64,000 nucleotides of DNA from Rhizobium ecuadorense (GTDB lineage Bacteria; Pseudomonadota; Alphaproteobacteria; Rhizobiales; Rhizobiaceae): the NCBI RefSeq assembly GCF_001187535.1, contig NZ_LFIO01001075.1:62001-126000 (forward strand), written 5' to 3'. The translations under genes and the position numbers were made by a program. A model generated the notes under the pieces. That model worked only from the letters and a program-made list of their open reading frames with translations. It ran no database searches and was not told the DNA's origin. This document shows positions 32,730 to 42,447 of the stretch, piece after piece. Position 1 is the stretch's first letter. Every line of letters starts with the position of its first letter.

Positions 32730-35700
32730 TCATTGCGCCTGAACGCCCGGCACCTGGTCGAAATTGAGCGAACCGGGCGGCCCGCTGCGCCGCGCCGCTT
32801 CCGCCTCGGCGGCAGCCCTCGCCTGCGCATCCGCCTTGGCTTTGGCCTCGGCTGCGCGTGCCGCCTCCGCTTCGGCGAGCGCCTTCTGCGCAGCCGCTGC
32901 CTGCGCCAATGCGCGCAGCCGCTCTTCCTCCGCCTGCCGTTGCTGTTCGATTTCGGCCGCCCTGACGCGCTCGGCGTCGTTGAACCGGTAGAGGGCCGCC
33001 TCGCGGCGCAACCGCTGCTTTTCGAGTACGATGGCTTGCAGCCGCTCGACGCGCCGGCGCTCGCGCTCAAAGGCGCGCAGCGACAGATAGCTGGTGATAT
33101 CGGTCACATCCATCGTCTTGCCGGGCGACGGCAACATGCCGGAAAAATTCAGCCTGAGCGCCGGCTCCGCGCCGGAAAGCGCTTCCGTGCCCGGAATGAG
33201 CCCGACGCCCAACGTTGCGCTGATCCGTTCCTCCGGCAGCGCGATCTGCGCATCGGCGGTGATGCGGGCGAGATCGTTGGCGATGGCGACATTCTGCACG
33301 CGCAACGTCCCATCGGCGATATTGAAGGGGATGCCGAGCGGCGGCAGCTTCGCCTCTCCGTTGCTGAGCAGCGTCTCGACGATCGGATGCACCTTGCCGG
33401 CATTGATCTGCTCCTGCATCGTGTCGGTCGCGGCAAGCAGCGGCGGAAGGATGGCGAGGTTCAGCCCGCGTATGCTGCTATCTCCGAGCCTCAGTTCGCC
33501 CGAACCGTTCAGCGAACTGGCGATCTCGCCGATGGTCTTGCCCGAGGCTTCCATCGACAGCGACAATCCGAATTTGCCGTTGGCGATCGGTGCGCCGTCG
33601 CGCAGCCAGACGACGCCGGCAAGATCGGAATCGGCAAGCGCAAGCTTCGTCTGCAGGAAGCCGGTGCCGTTGGCATTGGTGAACAGCAGATTGCCGGAGA
33701 GCTTTCCGCCGTCCCAGCTGCCGGCCATGTCGTTGAGCTGCAGCTCGTCGCCCTTGTAGGCGACGTTGCTGGTGAAGTCGGTGACTGCCGTTTCCGGCAG
33801 GCCGGGCCAGAACTGCTTGGCCGTCAGCTTCACGTTGACGTCGAGATCCTTGAAAACCGGCAGCCCGAGCGGCGCCGTCGTCAGCGCGCCATTGGCGGGA
33901 TCGACGATCTGCCCGAACACCGCCTCGCCAAGCCAGCCGGCATCCGCCTTGGAGAGCGTCAGTTCGCCGCTCGCCGTCGTCTTCGCAGCCTTCCGGTCGA
34001 AGCTCAGCGCGCCTGAAAACTCGTTGTCGGCCGCATGGCCCTTGAGATCGGACAAGACGATCTTGTCGCTGTCGACGCCGGCATTGACCTGCAGGCCGAA
34101 TGGCAGCCCGGTTCCCGTCTGCGGCAGGGCGATGCCGTTCATGATGAGATAGGGATCGATATCGGCGCTGTCGAGCGAAAGCGCGATCTGGCCGTTCATG
34201 AAAGTCTCCGGCCGGACATCGACCTTGCCGTTGGCGGTAAACGAGGTCCGGTCGGTGGCAAAAGTCAGCGCGGCATCGGCGGGATCATTGCCCGATGCCT
34301 TCACCTTCAGCGTCAGGCGGCCGTTGGCGCCGACATCGACCGGCAGCGGGTCGAGCCCGGCCTGGCCGAACAGGATGGACGGCACGGCATTTTCGAGCGT
34401 CGCCTCGAGGCTCGTGGTCCCGTTGCCGGTCAGCGCCAGCAGGTCGGACATGCGGTAATCGAGATTGACGCGGCTGCCGTTCGCAACACCGGCAAGCGTC
34501 ACCGTCAGCGCGTCGCCCTCGTCGCCGCCGAGCGTCAGCGCGCCGCGCAGCGCCGTATTACCGTACCAGCCGGCATTTCGCACCAGCCGGTCGAGCACCG
34601 GGTGATGCGGCAGGTGCTCGCGCAGCATGGTGAAAAAGCCGCCGGGATCGGCCGATTTGAAGGTGATCTCACCGGCGCCCTTATAGTCGAGCAGCGAGCC
34701 TTCCGCCCTGCCCGTCGCCGTCAGTTCGGCGCCTGCGATATTCTTGATCGACAGCCGGTCGACGGCAAGCGCCCCGTCGGCGATGGTGAAAGTGGTCTCG
34801 ACATTCTCGGCATCGACACCGAAAGCGGTGAACTTATCGGCCTTGAGCTGGGCGGCGATCTTGTGGTCGAGCACGTTGTCGCCGGCATCCTGGCCGGTCA
34901 TCAGCCCGCTCAGCGCCTGCAGCGCATCGAGATCGAGCGTATCGCCGTTCAGTGCCACCGACAGCGTCGGCGTCTGGCCGGAGATCGCCTGCCGCTCCAG
35001 CCTGCCCTTCAGCGTCGCCGGTCCCATGGCGATCTCGAGATTTTCGAAACGCTGCAATTCGGGTGTCAGGCTGACATTGGCGGAAAAGCCGGCCTGCCGC
35101 AATTGCCGGATGGCCGGATCGACCGCGCCGGCAAGCCAGGAGGCAAGCCCCGTCGGCTGGCTGGAGGCCACCACGATCTGGCCGTTGAACGAGGCTTCGC
35201 CCTGCAGCAGGAGCTTGCCCTTGCCTTCCACCTGCGTGCGCCCCGGCAACGTGCCGGTGGCGCTGTCGATCATCCAGCCGGTACCGGCCGGCTCCAACTC
35301 CAGCTGCACGTCGCGCAGCGTCGTATCGCCGGCGACGATCGCCGGCAGCTTGACGCTCGCCTTTCCAGGCACCTGCGGGATCGGCACCTGCCGGATGACA
35401 TCGATCAGCGAGCTCAGCCGCTGGCGTGCCGAGACCGCCGCATCGCGCGTCGTCTTGCCGGCCGCGCCCTGATTGCCGATGCGGTTGACGTCGATCTGCT
35501 GCCCGTCGGCGGTCAACAGGAATTCCGGCGCATTGCCGGTGTCGAGCGTCGCCTCGCCGGTGATGACATAGGGATCGTCCGTCGGGCCGATCTCCATTCG
35601 GTATTCGGGAATGCGGATGCGTTCGTTGGTAAGCTCGAAGCGGCCCTTGACGCGGGGCGGCTGCTCTTTCTTGTTGGCAGGCCTGGCGCTGTTGCGGTTT

Positions 35701-36434
35701 TCGATCGCCGCTGAAAGCTGGCCCTGATAGTTCGGCTTGCTGTCGACGAGCTTCAATTCGCCGTCGAGATCGACGCTGACAGGCTGTTTGTCCGGCGAAA
35801 GCTTCGTGCGCATGCGCAGCACGCCCTTCTCGTCCGGCTGGCTGCTCGATATCACAAAGTTGCCGTGCTCGCCATCAAGCGCCGCATCGCCCTCGATGCG
35901 CCAGGGGCCGGCCAGCGACTTGGCCGACATTTCCGCATTGAGGCCTGTGATCCGGCGGGAGCGGCCCGACTGGTCGTCGATGAACTCGACTTCGCCGCCA
36001 TTGACATGCACGTTCTCGAGAACGACGGTTTTCGCCGGTATTTCGGCGTGGCTGCCGCGCATCCAGTCGAGCGTGCCGTCCTTGAGCAATCTGAGGCGCA
36101 CCTTCGGATTGACGATGCGCATGTCGAAGATCAGCGCCTCGCCCGACAGGAAAGGCGCAAGCTCCGCATCCATGGAGAACTGCTCGACCTTGACGATCGG
36201 CGTGCCGTCCGCTTCCTGGCCGACGCGCACGTCATGCAGCGTGACCGACGGAAACGGCAGCAGACGCGCGTCCACCGTGCCGTAGACGGTGACTTTCTTG
36301 CCGATGATGCGGCTTGCCTGATCCTCGAAATTTTTGCGGAAATCCGTCCAGTCGATGAACAGCGGCGCAAGCAGCGCCACAAACAGCGCTACGACGATCA
36401 CTCCCCCCAGAAAGACGAGGAACCGGCCTACCAA
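32730..36434 (-). CDS. AsmA-family protein with DUF3971-type repeats and coiled-coil tail
   Basis: A 1234-residue protein. One N-terminal membrane anchor (residues 4-28, FLVFLGGVIVVALFVALLAPL) is followed by a very long AsmA/TamB-like body built of beta-rich repeats (DVRVGQEADGTPIVKVEQ, and multiple repeated blocks). The C-terminal ~100 residues are an Ala/Arg/Glu/Gln-rich coiled coil (QRQAEEERLRALAQAAAAQ). AsmA proteins affect outer-membrane assembly and, in newer models, phospholipid transport between membranes. At more than 1200 residues it is long for the family. It is not in an obvious operon. Confidence 0.85.
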   Translation of the reverse strand: MVGRFLVFLGGVIVVALFVALLAPLFIDWTDFRKNFEDQASRIIGKKVTVYGTVDARLLPFPSVTLHDVRVGQEADGTPIVKVEQFSMDAELAPFLSGEALIFDMRIVNPKVRLRLLKDGTLDWMRGSHAEIPAKTVVLENVHVNGGEVEFIDDQSGRSRRITGLNAEMSAKSLAGPWRIEGDAALDGEHGNFVISSSQPDEKGVLRMRTKLSPDKQPVSVDLDGELKLVDSKPNYQGQLSAAIENRNSARPANKKEQPPRVKGRFELTNERIRIPEYRMEIGPTDDPYVITGEATLDTGNAPEFLLTADGQQIDVNRIGNQGAAGKTTRDAAVSARQRLSSLIDVIRQVPIPQVPGKASVKLPAIVAGDTTLRDVQLELEPAGTGWMIDSATGTLPGRTQVEGKGKLLLQGEASFNGQIVVASSQPTGLASWLAGAVDPAIRQLRQAGFSANVSLTPELQRFENLEIAMGPATLKGRLERQAISGQTPTLSVALNGDTLDLDALQALSGLMTGQDAGDNVLDHKIAAQLKADKFTAFGVDAENVETTFTIADGALAVDRLSIKNIAGAELTATGRAEGSLLDYKGAGEITFKSADPGGFFTMLREHLPHHPVLDRLVRNAGWYGNTALRGALTLGGDEGDALTVTLAGVANGSRVNLDYRMSDLLALTGNGTTSLEATLENAVPSILFGQAGLDPLPVDVGANGRLTLKVKASGNDPADAALTFATDRTSFTANGKVDVRPETFMNGQIALSLDSADIDPYLIMNGIALPQTGTGLPFGLQVNAGVDSDKIVLSDLKGHAADNEFSGALSFDRKAAKTTASGELTLSKADAGWLGEAVFGQIVDPANGALTTAPLGLPVFKDLDVNVKLTAKQFWPGLPETAVTDFTSNVAYKGDELQLNDMAGSWDGGKLSGNLLFTNANGTGFLQTKLALADSDLAGVVWLRDGAPIANGKFGLSLSMEASGKTIGEIASSLNGSGELRLGDSSIRGLNLAILPPLLAATDTMQEQINAGKVHPIVETLLSNGEAKLPPLGIPFNIADGTLRVQNVAIANDLARITADAQIALPEERISATLGVGLIPGTEALSGAEPALRLNFSGMLPSPGKTMDVTDITSYLSLRAFERERRRVERLQAIVLEKQRLRREAALYRFNDAERVRAAEIEQQRQAEEERLRALAQAAAAQKALAEAEAARAAEAKAKADAQARAAAEAEAARRSGPPGSLNFDQVPGVQAQ

Positions 36435-36523
36435 TGCAAGGATTCTCCATTCGGGATACTGTTGCCGACACTAGCGCTATTCATGCCGGGGGCAAGGCCC
36501 AAGTTCATGAGAATATTCCGTTT

Positions 36524-37936
36524 TCAGCCCTGGTGGAAAATCTTGCCGGGATTGAAGATATCGTCCGGATCGAGCGCCTGTTTCACCTGTCGCATCAGAT
36601 CCACCGTGCCCCCCAGCTCCTGTTCGAGGAACGCCATCTTGCCCTGCCCGATCCCGTGTTCGCCGGTGCATGTCCCATCCATGTCGAGCGCCCGCCGATT
36701 GAGCCGCTGCACGAAGCTCTCGGCCTTGGCGATGTCTGCGGCGCTTTTGTCATCGAACAACAGCAGCACATGAAAGTTTCCGTCGCCGGCATGGCCGACG
36801 ATCGGACCGAGCAGTCCATGCGCCTCGATATCGGCCTGCGTTTGCGAAACACAGTCGGCAAGCCGCGATATCGGAACACAAACATCGGTCGAAAGTGCGG
36901 CAAGCCCGGGCGCCAGCGCCCTTGCGGACCAATAGGCATCGTGGCGCGCCTTCCAGAGCTTGGTCCGCTCCTCGGCATTGGCGGTCCACAGGAATTCGCC
37001 CCCGCCGCATTCCGCCGCGATCTCGCCAAAGGCTGCCGATTGCAGCGGCACCGTCTCGTCGGTGCCGTGGAATTCGAGGAAAAGCGTCGGGCTTTCGGCA
37101 TAGGAAAGCTTGGAATAGGCATTGCAGGCCCGCATCTGCACCGTATCGAGCAGCTCGATGCGCGCCACCGGAATGCCCATCTGGATCGTCATGATGACGG
37201 CGTCGCAAGCGGCCTTGACACTCGGAAAGGCGCAGGCGCCGCCGGCGATCTTCTGCGGGATCGCCTGCAGGCGCAGCGTCACCGAGGTCAGGATGCCAAG
37301 CGTGCCCTCGGCGCCGACGAAGAGCCGCGTCAGGTCATAGCCGGCGGACGATTTGCGGGCGCGCCGGGCCGTGCGGATCTCCTCGCCATTGGCGGTGACG
37401 GCGGTGACGGCAAGCACATTGTCCTTCATCGTGCCGTAACGCACGGCATTGGTGCCGGAGGCCCGCGTCGAGGCCATGCCGCCGATCGAGGCATTGGCGC
37501 CGGGATCGATCGGGAAGAACAGGCCGGTATCGCGCAGGTGGATGTTCAGCGCCTCACGCGTCACACCCGGCTCGACGGTGCAGTCGAGATCTTCGGGATT
37601 GACCTCGATCACCCGGTTCATGCGGCTGAAATCGATCGAAATACCGCCATTGGCGGCATTGACCTGACCCTCCAGCGAGGTGCCGACGCCGAAGCCGATC
37701 ACCGGCACCTTGTGGGTCGCACATACCCTGACCGCAGCCTTCACATCCTCGGCGCTCTCGGCGAAGAGCACACCATCAGGCAGCTGCGGCGGGATGTAGG
37801 TGGTCGTGTGGGCATGCTGTTCGCGGAAGGATTGGCCAGTCTGGAAGCGCTCGCCGAAGCTTTGTTTGAGAATGCCGAGCACGGCTGATATTCCCGCCTC
37901 GTTGCGTGTGCCGGCCTTCGCGTCCTTCAGCGCCAT
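36524..37936 (-). CDS. FAD-linked oxidase, D-lactate dehydrogenase/GlcD type
   Basis: A 470-residue flavoprotein of the FAD_binding_4 plus FAD-oxidase_C type. Flavin motifs include PVIGFGVGTSLEGQVNA and DPGANASIGGMASTRASG; the C-terminal GEHGIGQGK carries the usual active-site histidine. Related enzymes oxidise glycolate, D-lactate or D-2-hydroxyglutarate. There is no GlcE or GlcF gene next to it, so it is probably a stand-alone D-2-hydroxyacid dehydrogenase. The start is the ATG at 37936 with GGAG about 10 bases upstream. Confidence 0.88.
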   Translation of the reverse strand: MALKDAKAGTRNEAGISAVLGILKQSFGERFQTGQSFREQHAHTTTYIPPQLPDGVLFAESAEDVKAAVRVCATHKVPVIGFGVGTSLEGQVNAANGGISIDFSRMNRVIEVNPEDLDCTVEPGVTREALNIHLRDTGLFFPIDPGANASIGGMASTRASGTNAVRYGTMKDNVLAVTAVTANGEEIRTARRARKSSAGYDLTRLFVGAEGTLGILTSVTLRLQAIPQKIAGGACAFPSVKAACDAVIMTIQMGIPVARIELLDTVQMRACNAYSKLSYAESPTLFLEFHGTDETVPLQSAAFGEIAAECGGGEFLWTANAEERTKLWKARHDAYWSARALAPGLAALSTDVCVPISRLADCVSQTQADIEAHGLLGPIVGHAGDGNFHVLLLFDDKSAADIAKAESFVQRLNRRALDMDGTCTGEHGIGQGKMAFLEQELGGTVDLMRQVKQALDPDDIFNPGKIFHQG

Positions 37937-38043
37937 CCCTTTGATCTCCCTGCAATTTCGCAGAAACCACAATGTGGCCTGCAGGCTACAGCGCCGCGCA
38001 TCTTTTCAGACGCGCGAAGGCCGCTGTAGACCTTTAAATTTAC

Positions 38044-38086
38044 TGCATAATTTCATCCTTAAATCGATTCCGATTTCAGGAATTAT
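38044..38086. repeat. Short dispersed palindrome
   Basis: TGCATAATTTCATCCTTAAATCG, ATTC, CGATTTCAGGAATTAT: an imperfect dyad around ATCG..CGAT. It resembles the one between ilvI and ilvH. It lies in the 267-bp gap between the FAD oxidase and the aldo/keto reductase; nothing else is seen there. Confidence 0.4.
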
Positions 38087-38203
38087 CCAGCAGGCTGGGT
38101 ATGCGGCAAGTCAAAGCGGCTGTCCAGTTAAGATTGCCAGAAGATTTCATTCCCCGTTTGTTGTAGACCCATTGCCACACGCAAGTCCGCCATCCCCGGC
38201 GCC

Positions 38204-39238
38204 TCAGACGATCGGTGGGTTGAGCCGCGCAAAACCCTCCTGCCGCCGATAGGGGAAATAGGGATAGGGCGCTGTGACGGCGCTGACGGCGTCGAGCCTT
38301 GCGATCTCATCCTTCGAAAGGCTCCAGCCGACCGCGCCGAGGTTCTGCCTGAGCTGCTCTTCGTTGCGGGCGCCGATGATGACGCTCGAGACCGTCGGCC
38401 GGCCAAGCAGCCAGTTGATGGCGATCTGCGGCACCGTCCGGCCGGTCTCCTCAGCGATGGCGTCCAGCACCTCCACGATGTCGAACAGCTTCTCATTGTC
38501 GACCGGTGGGCCGTACTGCGCCGTTTCGTGCAGCCGGCTTGCCGCAGGCAGCGGCTGGCCGCGGCGGATCTTGCCGGTCAGCCGTCCCCAGGCGAGCGGG
38601 CTCCAGACGAGAGCGCCGACGCCCTGGTCGGCGCCGAGCGGCATCAGCTCCCATTCGTAATCACGCCCCGCCAGCGAATAATAGACCTGATGGGCGACAT
38701 AACGCGGATAGCCGTGGCGCTCGGCGGCGGCGAGCGACTTCATCAGCTCCCAGCCGGCAAAGTTGGAAACGCCGACATAGCGGATCTTGCCTGAGGAAAC
38801 GAGCCCGTCGAGCGTCGACAGCACCTCCTCGACCGGCGTCGAGGCATCGAAGGCGTGCAGCTGCAGGAGGTCAATATAATCGGTCCCGAGCCGGCTGAGC
38901 GCAGCCTCGGTGGCGCGGATCAGCCGCGCCCGCGACGTTCCCCAGTCCTGCGGCCCCTCGCCCGTCGGCAGCGCCGTCTTCGTCGAGATCAGCACGGCGT
39001 CGCGCCGGCCGCGGATCGCCCGGCCGAGCACCTCTTCGGAAGCGCCGCCCGAATAGACGTCGGCGGTGTCGAAGAGATTGACGCCGGCTTCGAGGCAGAT
39101 ATCGACCAGCCGCCGCGCCTCTTCCGCATCGGTATTGCCCCAGGCGCCGAACAGCGGGCCGCTGCCGCCGAATGTGCCGGCGCCGAAGCTCAACACCGGC
39201 ACTCTGAGGCCGGATGCACCGAGATTTCTGTAGTCCAT
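38204..39238 (-). CDS. Aldo/keto reductase
   Basis: A 344-residue NADPH-dependent reductase of the AKR family. The tetrad is D57 and Y62 (FDTADVYSGG), K87 (STKTALP) and H128 (LLQLHAFD). The cofactor site near the C-terminus includes VSSVIIGARNEEQL. The start is the ATG at 39238 with GGAGACAG upstream; a longer frame upstream has no ribosome site. It is divergent from a LysR gene, which probably controls it. Substrate unknown. Confidence 0.88.
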   Translation of the reverse strand: MDYRNLGASGLRVPVLSFGAGTFGGSGPLFGAWGNTDAEEARRLVDICLEAGVNLFDTADVYSGGASEEVLGRAIRGRRDAVLISTKTALPTGEGPQDWGTSRARLIRATEAALSRLGTDYIDLLQLHAFDASTPVEEVLSTLDGLVSSGKIRYVGVSNFAGWELMKSLAAAERHGYPRYVAHQVYYSLAGRDYEWELMPLGADQGVGALVWSPLAWGRLTGKIRRGQPLPAASRLHETAQYGPPVDNEKLFDIVEVLDAIAEETGRTVPQIAINWLLGRPTVSSVIIGARNEEQLRQNLGAVGWSLSKDEIARLDAVSAVTAPYPYFPYRRQEGFARLNPPIV

Positions 39239-39330
39239 GGATCTGTCTCCTTCGTTTCCTATGAGATAGACCTCGGCAACCCGGTGATATAGATTGCCTG
39301 CCAGCAAATCATCTGTGACTTGAATTCAAC

Positions 39331-40254
39331 ATGAGCCGTCAGGACATCAACCGCTCCGGCGAAATGGAGGTCTTCGTCAGCGTCGTCGAGCGCGGCGGCT
39401 TTTCCGCGGCCGCCATGGCCCGGCACATGACGCCATCGGCCGTCAGCAAGCTCGTCGCCCGGCTGGAGAACCGCCTTGGCGCCCGCCTTGTCAATCGTTC
39501 GACGCGGAAGCTGCAACTGACGCCTGAGGGTTGCGCCTTTTACGAGCGCAGCATCGCCATCCTTGCCGATATCGCCGAGGCCGAGCGCCAGGCCTCATCA
39601 GGCGAGGAGGCCTCGGGCCGCATCCGCATCAATACCAGCGGCTCCTTCGGCAACCATGTGCTGGCGCCGCTGGTGCCGGCCTTCATGGCGCTTCATCCCG
39701 CCGTGACGCTGGATATTTCTCATACCGATGCGATCGTCGACCTGATGGAGGAACGCGCTGACATCGCCATCCGCGCCGGCCCCTTGAAGAATTCCAGACT
39801 GATTGCCCGCAAGCTTGGCGCCACCGGCAAGATCATTGTCGCCTCGCCCGATTATCTCAGGCATCACGGCGAGCCGCGCACGGTCGCCGATCTCCACCGC
39901 CACTGCCGCATCGGCTTTTCCTACGCCCGCGCCGTCGAAGGCTGGCCGCTGCGCGAAGGGAGCGAGACGGTAACGGTCCCGATCACGCCGGGCATACAGG
40001 TGGGAGACGGCGAAGCCTTGCGGCATCTGGCGCTGTCCGGCGCCGGTCTCGCCCGGCTTGCCGCCTTCACCGTGCGCGCCGATATCGATGCCGGCCGACT
40101 GGTGCCGGTGCTCGAAGCAGCCAATCCCGGCGATCTCGAAGAATTCTACGCCCTCTATATCGGCCAGGGCGGCCCGCTGCCGGCGCGCGTGCGCGCCCTG
40201 CTCGATTTCCTCGCCGAGCATGTGCGTCTCTCATCCATAAAAACAATGGCTTAA
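39331..40254 (+). CDS. LysR-family regulator
   Basis: A 307-residue LysR protein: HTH 10-65 (GGFSAAAMARHMTPSAVSKLVARLENRLG), then an effector domain from about 95. It is divergent from an aldo/keto reductase gene 93 bp away. In that spacer is a small dyad TTGC-N6-GCAA at 39294-39307, compatible with a LysR half-site. The ligand is unknown. Confidence 0.88.
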   Translation: MSRQDINRSGEMEVFVSVVERGGFSAAAMARHMTPSAVSKLVARLENRLGARLVNRSTRKLQLTPEGCAFYERSIAILADIAEAERQASSGEEASGRIRINTSGSFGNHVLAPLVPAFMALHPAVTLDISHTDAIVDLMEERADIAIRAGPLKNSRLIARKLGATGKIIVASPDYLRHHGEPRTVADLHRHCRIGFSYARAVEGWPLREGSETVTVPITPGIQVGDGEALRHLALSGAGLARLAAFTVRADIDAGRLVPVLEAANPGDLEEFYALYIGQGGPLPARVRALLDFLAEHVRLSSIKTMA

Positions 40255-40433
40255 GGCGGCAGCTTGAATCGAATTCGCATTCCGGGCCGCGGAAGAGCCA
40301 GATTTCGCAATTGACCGCCGCTATTGCTGCTGACTATACCGAACCCAGCCGGTCCTTGCAGCCGGCCTCTCTTCGACATGCCGGAGCGTCCTTCCATCTT
40401 CAGCTTCAGGGCATGGCACCGGCCAGGAAAGAT

Positions 40434-41537
40434 ATGGGGATCATGCCATTCAGCGACGCACGCCGCCTGCTGCGCGATGCCGGCCTGCCAAAATGGGCCC
40501 TGCTGCTGGCGCTTTCGACCGCTCTCGTCATCTTCCTCGAACTCTTTGCCCTGCCCGCCTCGTTGCTGATCGGACCGATGGCAGCTGCGATCCTGCTGGC
40601 GCTCACCGCCGGCAAGGGAAAGCTTCGCGTGCCCGCCTGGCCGCTGCAATTCGGCCAGGTCCTTGTCGGCCTGATGATGGCGCGCACCATCACGCCCGAC
40701 ATTCTCGGCACGATGGCAAAGGACGCACCGCTCTTCCTGCTGTTCATCTTCTCGGTCATCGCCATCGCCACCGGCCTCGGCTGGCTGCTGACACGCTGGC
40801 AGGTACTGCCCGGAACCACCGCCGTCTGGGGATCCTCGCCGGGCGGCGCTTCCGCCATGGTCATCATGTCTGAGGCCTATGGCGCCGATGCCCGCCTCGT
40901 CGCCTTCATGCAATATCTGCGCGTCGTCTTTGTCGCTGTCGGCGCCTCGGTGATCTCGCGCCTTTGGGTGGCGGCCGACGGCGCCGAGCCGCCGCCGCTC
41001 ATCCTCTTCCCCGCGGTCGACTGGCCGGCCTTCGCCGCGACCATCGCCTTTGCCGCCCTTTGTGCCTATGGCGTCCGGCGCCTGCGCATCCAGGGCGGCA
41101 CGATCATCGTACCGCTCTTTCTCGGCGCCTTTCTGCACGGCTTGGGCCTCCTGAAGATCGAGCTGCCGATGTGGCTGCTCGCCATCGCCTATGCGCTCGT
41201 CGGCTGGAGCATCGGCCTGCGCTTCACCCGCTCGATCCTTGAGCATGTGGCCCGCGCCCTGCCGCGGGTATCGGCCTGCATCGTGCTGCTGATGGGGCTC
41301 TGCGGCTGCATGGCGGCTGCGCTTCATATCTTCGCCGGCATCGATCCGCTGACGGCCTATCTCGCCACCAGCCCGGGCGGTGCCGATTCCGTCGCCATCA
41401 TCGCCGCCTCCAGCGATGTCGACGTGCCCTTCGTCATGGCGATGCAGACCGGCCGTTTCCTGGTCATTCTGATGATCGGCCCGGCGCTCGCTCGCTTCAT
41501 CGCCCGTCGTTCCGGCCTTGCGGAAAACCCTGTATAA
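40434..41537 (+). CDS. AbrB-family (COG3180) integral membrane protein
   Basis: A ~367-residue membrane protein with about ten transmembrane helices, internally duplicated: the motif ALPASLLIGPMAAAILLA and later repeats such as SPGGASAMVIMSEAYGADAR and SPGGADSVAIIAASSDVD. The COG3180/AbrB family is often called a regulator by name, but the architecture is that of a transporter or ammonia mono-oxygenase-associated protein. The start is the ATG at 40434 with AGGAA upstream; ATG 40443 is an alternative. Its end overlaps by 41 bp the convergent AraC gene. Confidence 0.82.
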   Translation: MGIMPFSDARRLLRDAGLPKWALLLALSTALVIFLELFALPASLLIGPMAAAILLALTAGKGKLRVPAWPLQFGQVLVGLMMARTITPDILGTMAKDAPLFLLFIFSVIAIATGLGWLLTRWQVLPGTTAVWGSSPGGASAMVIMSEAYGADARLVAFMQYLRVVFVAVGASVISRLWVAADGAEPPPLILFPAVDWPAFAATIAFAALCAYGVRRLRIQGGTIIVPLFLGAFLHGLGLLKIELPMWLLAIAYALVGWSIGLRFTRSILEHVARALPRVSACIVLLMGLCGCMAAALHIFAGIDPLTAYLATSPGGADSVAIIAASSDVDVPFVMAMQTGRFLVILMIGPALARFIARRSGLAENPV

Positions 41538-42408
41538 GGCGGCGCGCGGGGTTATGCGCCAGCGTTGCCCACTGGCCGGGCGTCATGCCGTAGGCCTTCT
41601 TGAAATGCCGGTTGAGATGGCTCTGGTCGGCAAAGCCGGTCGCCGCCGCCGTGTCCGAAATCCCCTCTCCCGCGCCGATCATGGTGCGCGGCCGCTGCAG
41701 CCGCCGCATCAGCAGATAGCGGTGCGGGCTGGTGGCGAAGGCCGCCCGGAAATGCCGCGACAGCGCGAAACGGTCGAGCCCCGTCACCGCTTCCAGCTCG
41801 CCGGAGCGTACTGCGCGGGTCGTATGCGCCTCAAGATAATCTCGCGCCGCCCGCGCCTGCCGCCATGCGACGCTGCCGAGCAGCCGACGCGGCATCGACG
41901 CATGCCGGGACAGCCCGCCCGCCACCTGCGAGAGGAAATCGTCGACGAAAAGCTCGTCCAGTTCGCGGTCGAGCTCGCCAAGCGCGGCGAGCAGCACAGC
42001 CGCCAGCGCCGGATCGCCGATAACGGGCTGGTCGACGAAAGGCAGACCGACGCCATCGGCCTCCAGGCATTCGAGCAGCAGCGACGGCTCCAGGTAGAGC
42101 ATGCGGTAGTGCAGCCCGTCCTCGGTCCCCGCCCCGCCGTCATGCTCCTCATCGGGATGCAGCACGATCACCTGCCCCGGCAGGCTGAAGCGCCGCTCGC
42201 CGCGATAGCCGAACGTCTGCACGCCCTTCAGCGTCACGCCGAGCGCATAGGTGTCGTGGCGGTGCGGCTCGAAGGCATTGCCTGAAAACTGCGCCTCGAT
42301 GCGCTCGATGCCGGGAAAAGCCGGCGCCGCCAGGATGGCGTTGCCGGCTGCTCCCGCGCACAAACGTTCAAGACCTTCGAAGGCCTGCGGATGTAGATCC
42401 TGGCTCAA
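41497..42408 (-). CDS. AraC-family transcriptional regulator
   Basis: A ~303-residue protein: an N-terminal cupin-like effector domain (HRHDTYALGVTLKGVQTF) and a C-terminal AraC pair of HTHs from about 210 to 290 (FALSRHFRAAFATSPHRYLLMRRL, then DTAAATGFADQSHLNRHFKK and GMTPGQW). I use the TTG at 42408 with GGGAG about 10 bases before it; GTG 42441 is an alternative that adds 11 residues. It overlaps the AbrB-family gene convergently and lies head to head with the DUF2000 gene. Confidence 0.82.
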   Translation of the reverse strand: MSQDLHPQAFEGLERLCAGAAGNAILAAPAFPGIERIEAQFSGNAFEPHRHDTYALGVTLKGVQTFGYRGERRFSLPGQVIVLHPDEEHDGGAGTEDGLHYRMLYLEPSLLLECLEADGVGLPFVDQPVIGDPALAAVLLAALGELDRELDELFVDDFLSQVAGGLSRHASMPRRLLGSVAWRQARAARDYLEAHTTRAVRSGELEAVTGLDRFALSRHFRAAFATSPHRYLLMRRLQRPRTMIGAGEGISDTAAATGFADQSHLNRHFKKAYGMTPGQWATLAHNPARRLIQGFPQGRNDGR

Positions 42409-42447
42409 CCGCCCGAGACTCCCTAACCCGAGGTGAAACACTGTCCG

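Noticed and set aside
34035..35714. Plus-strand frame over the AsmA gene
   Set aside because: Shadow in high-GC sequence; no ribosome site and no domain.
39294..39307. TTGC-N6-GCAA dyad as a LysR operator
   Set aside because: Too short to be convincing alone; mentioned only in the gene entry.
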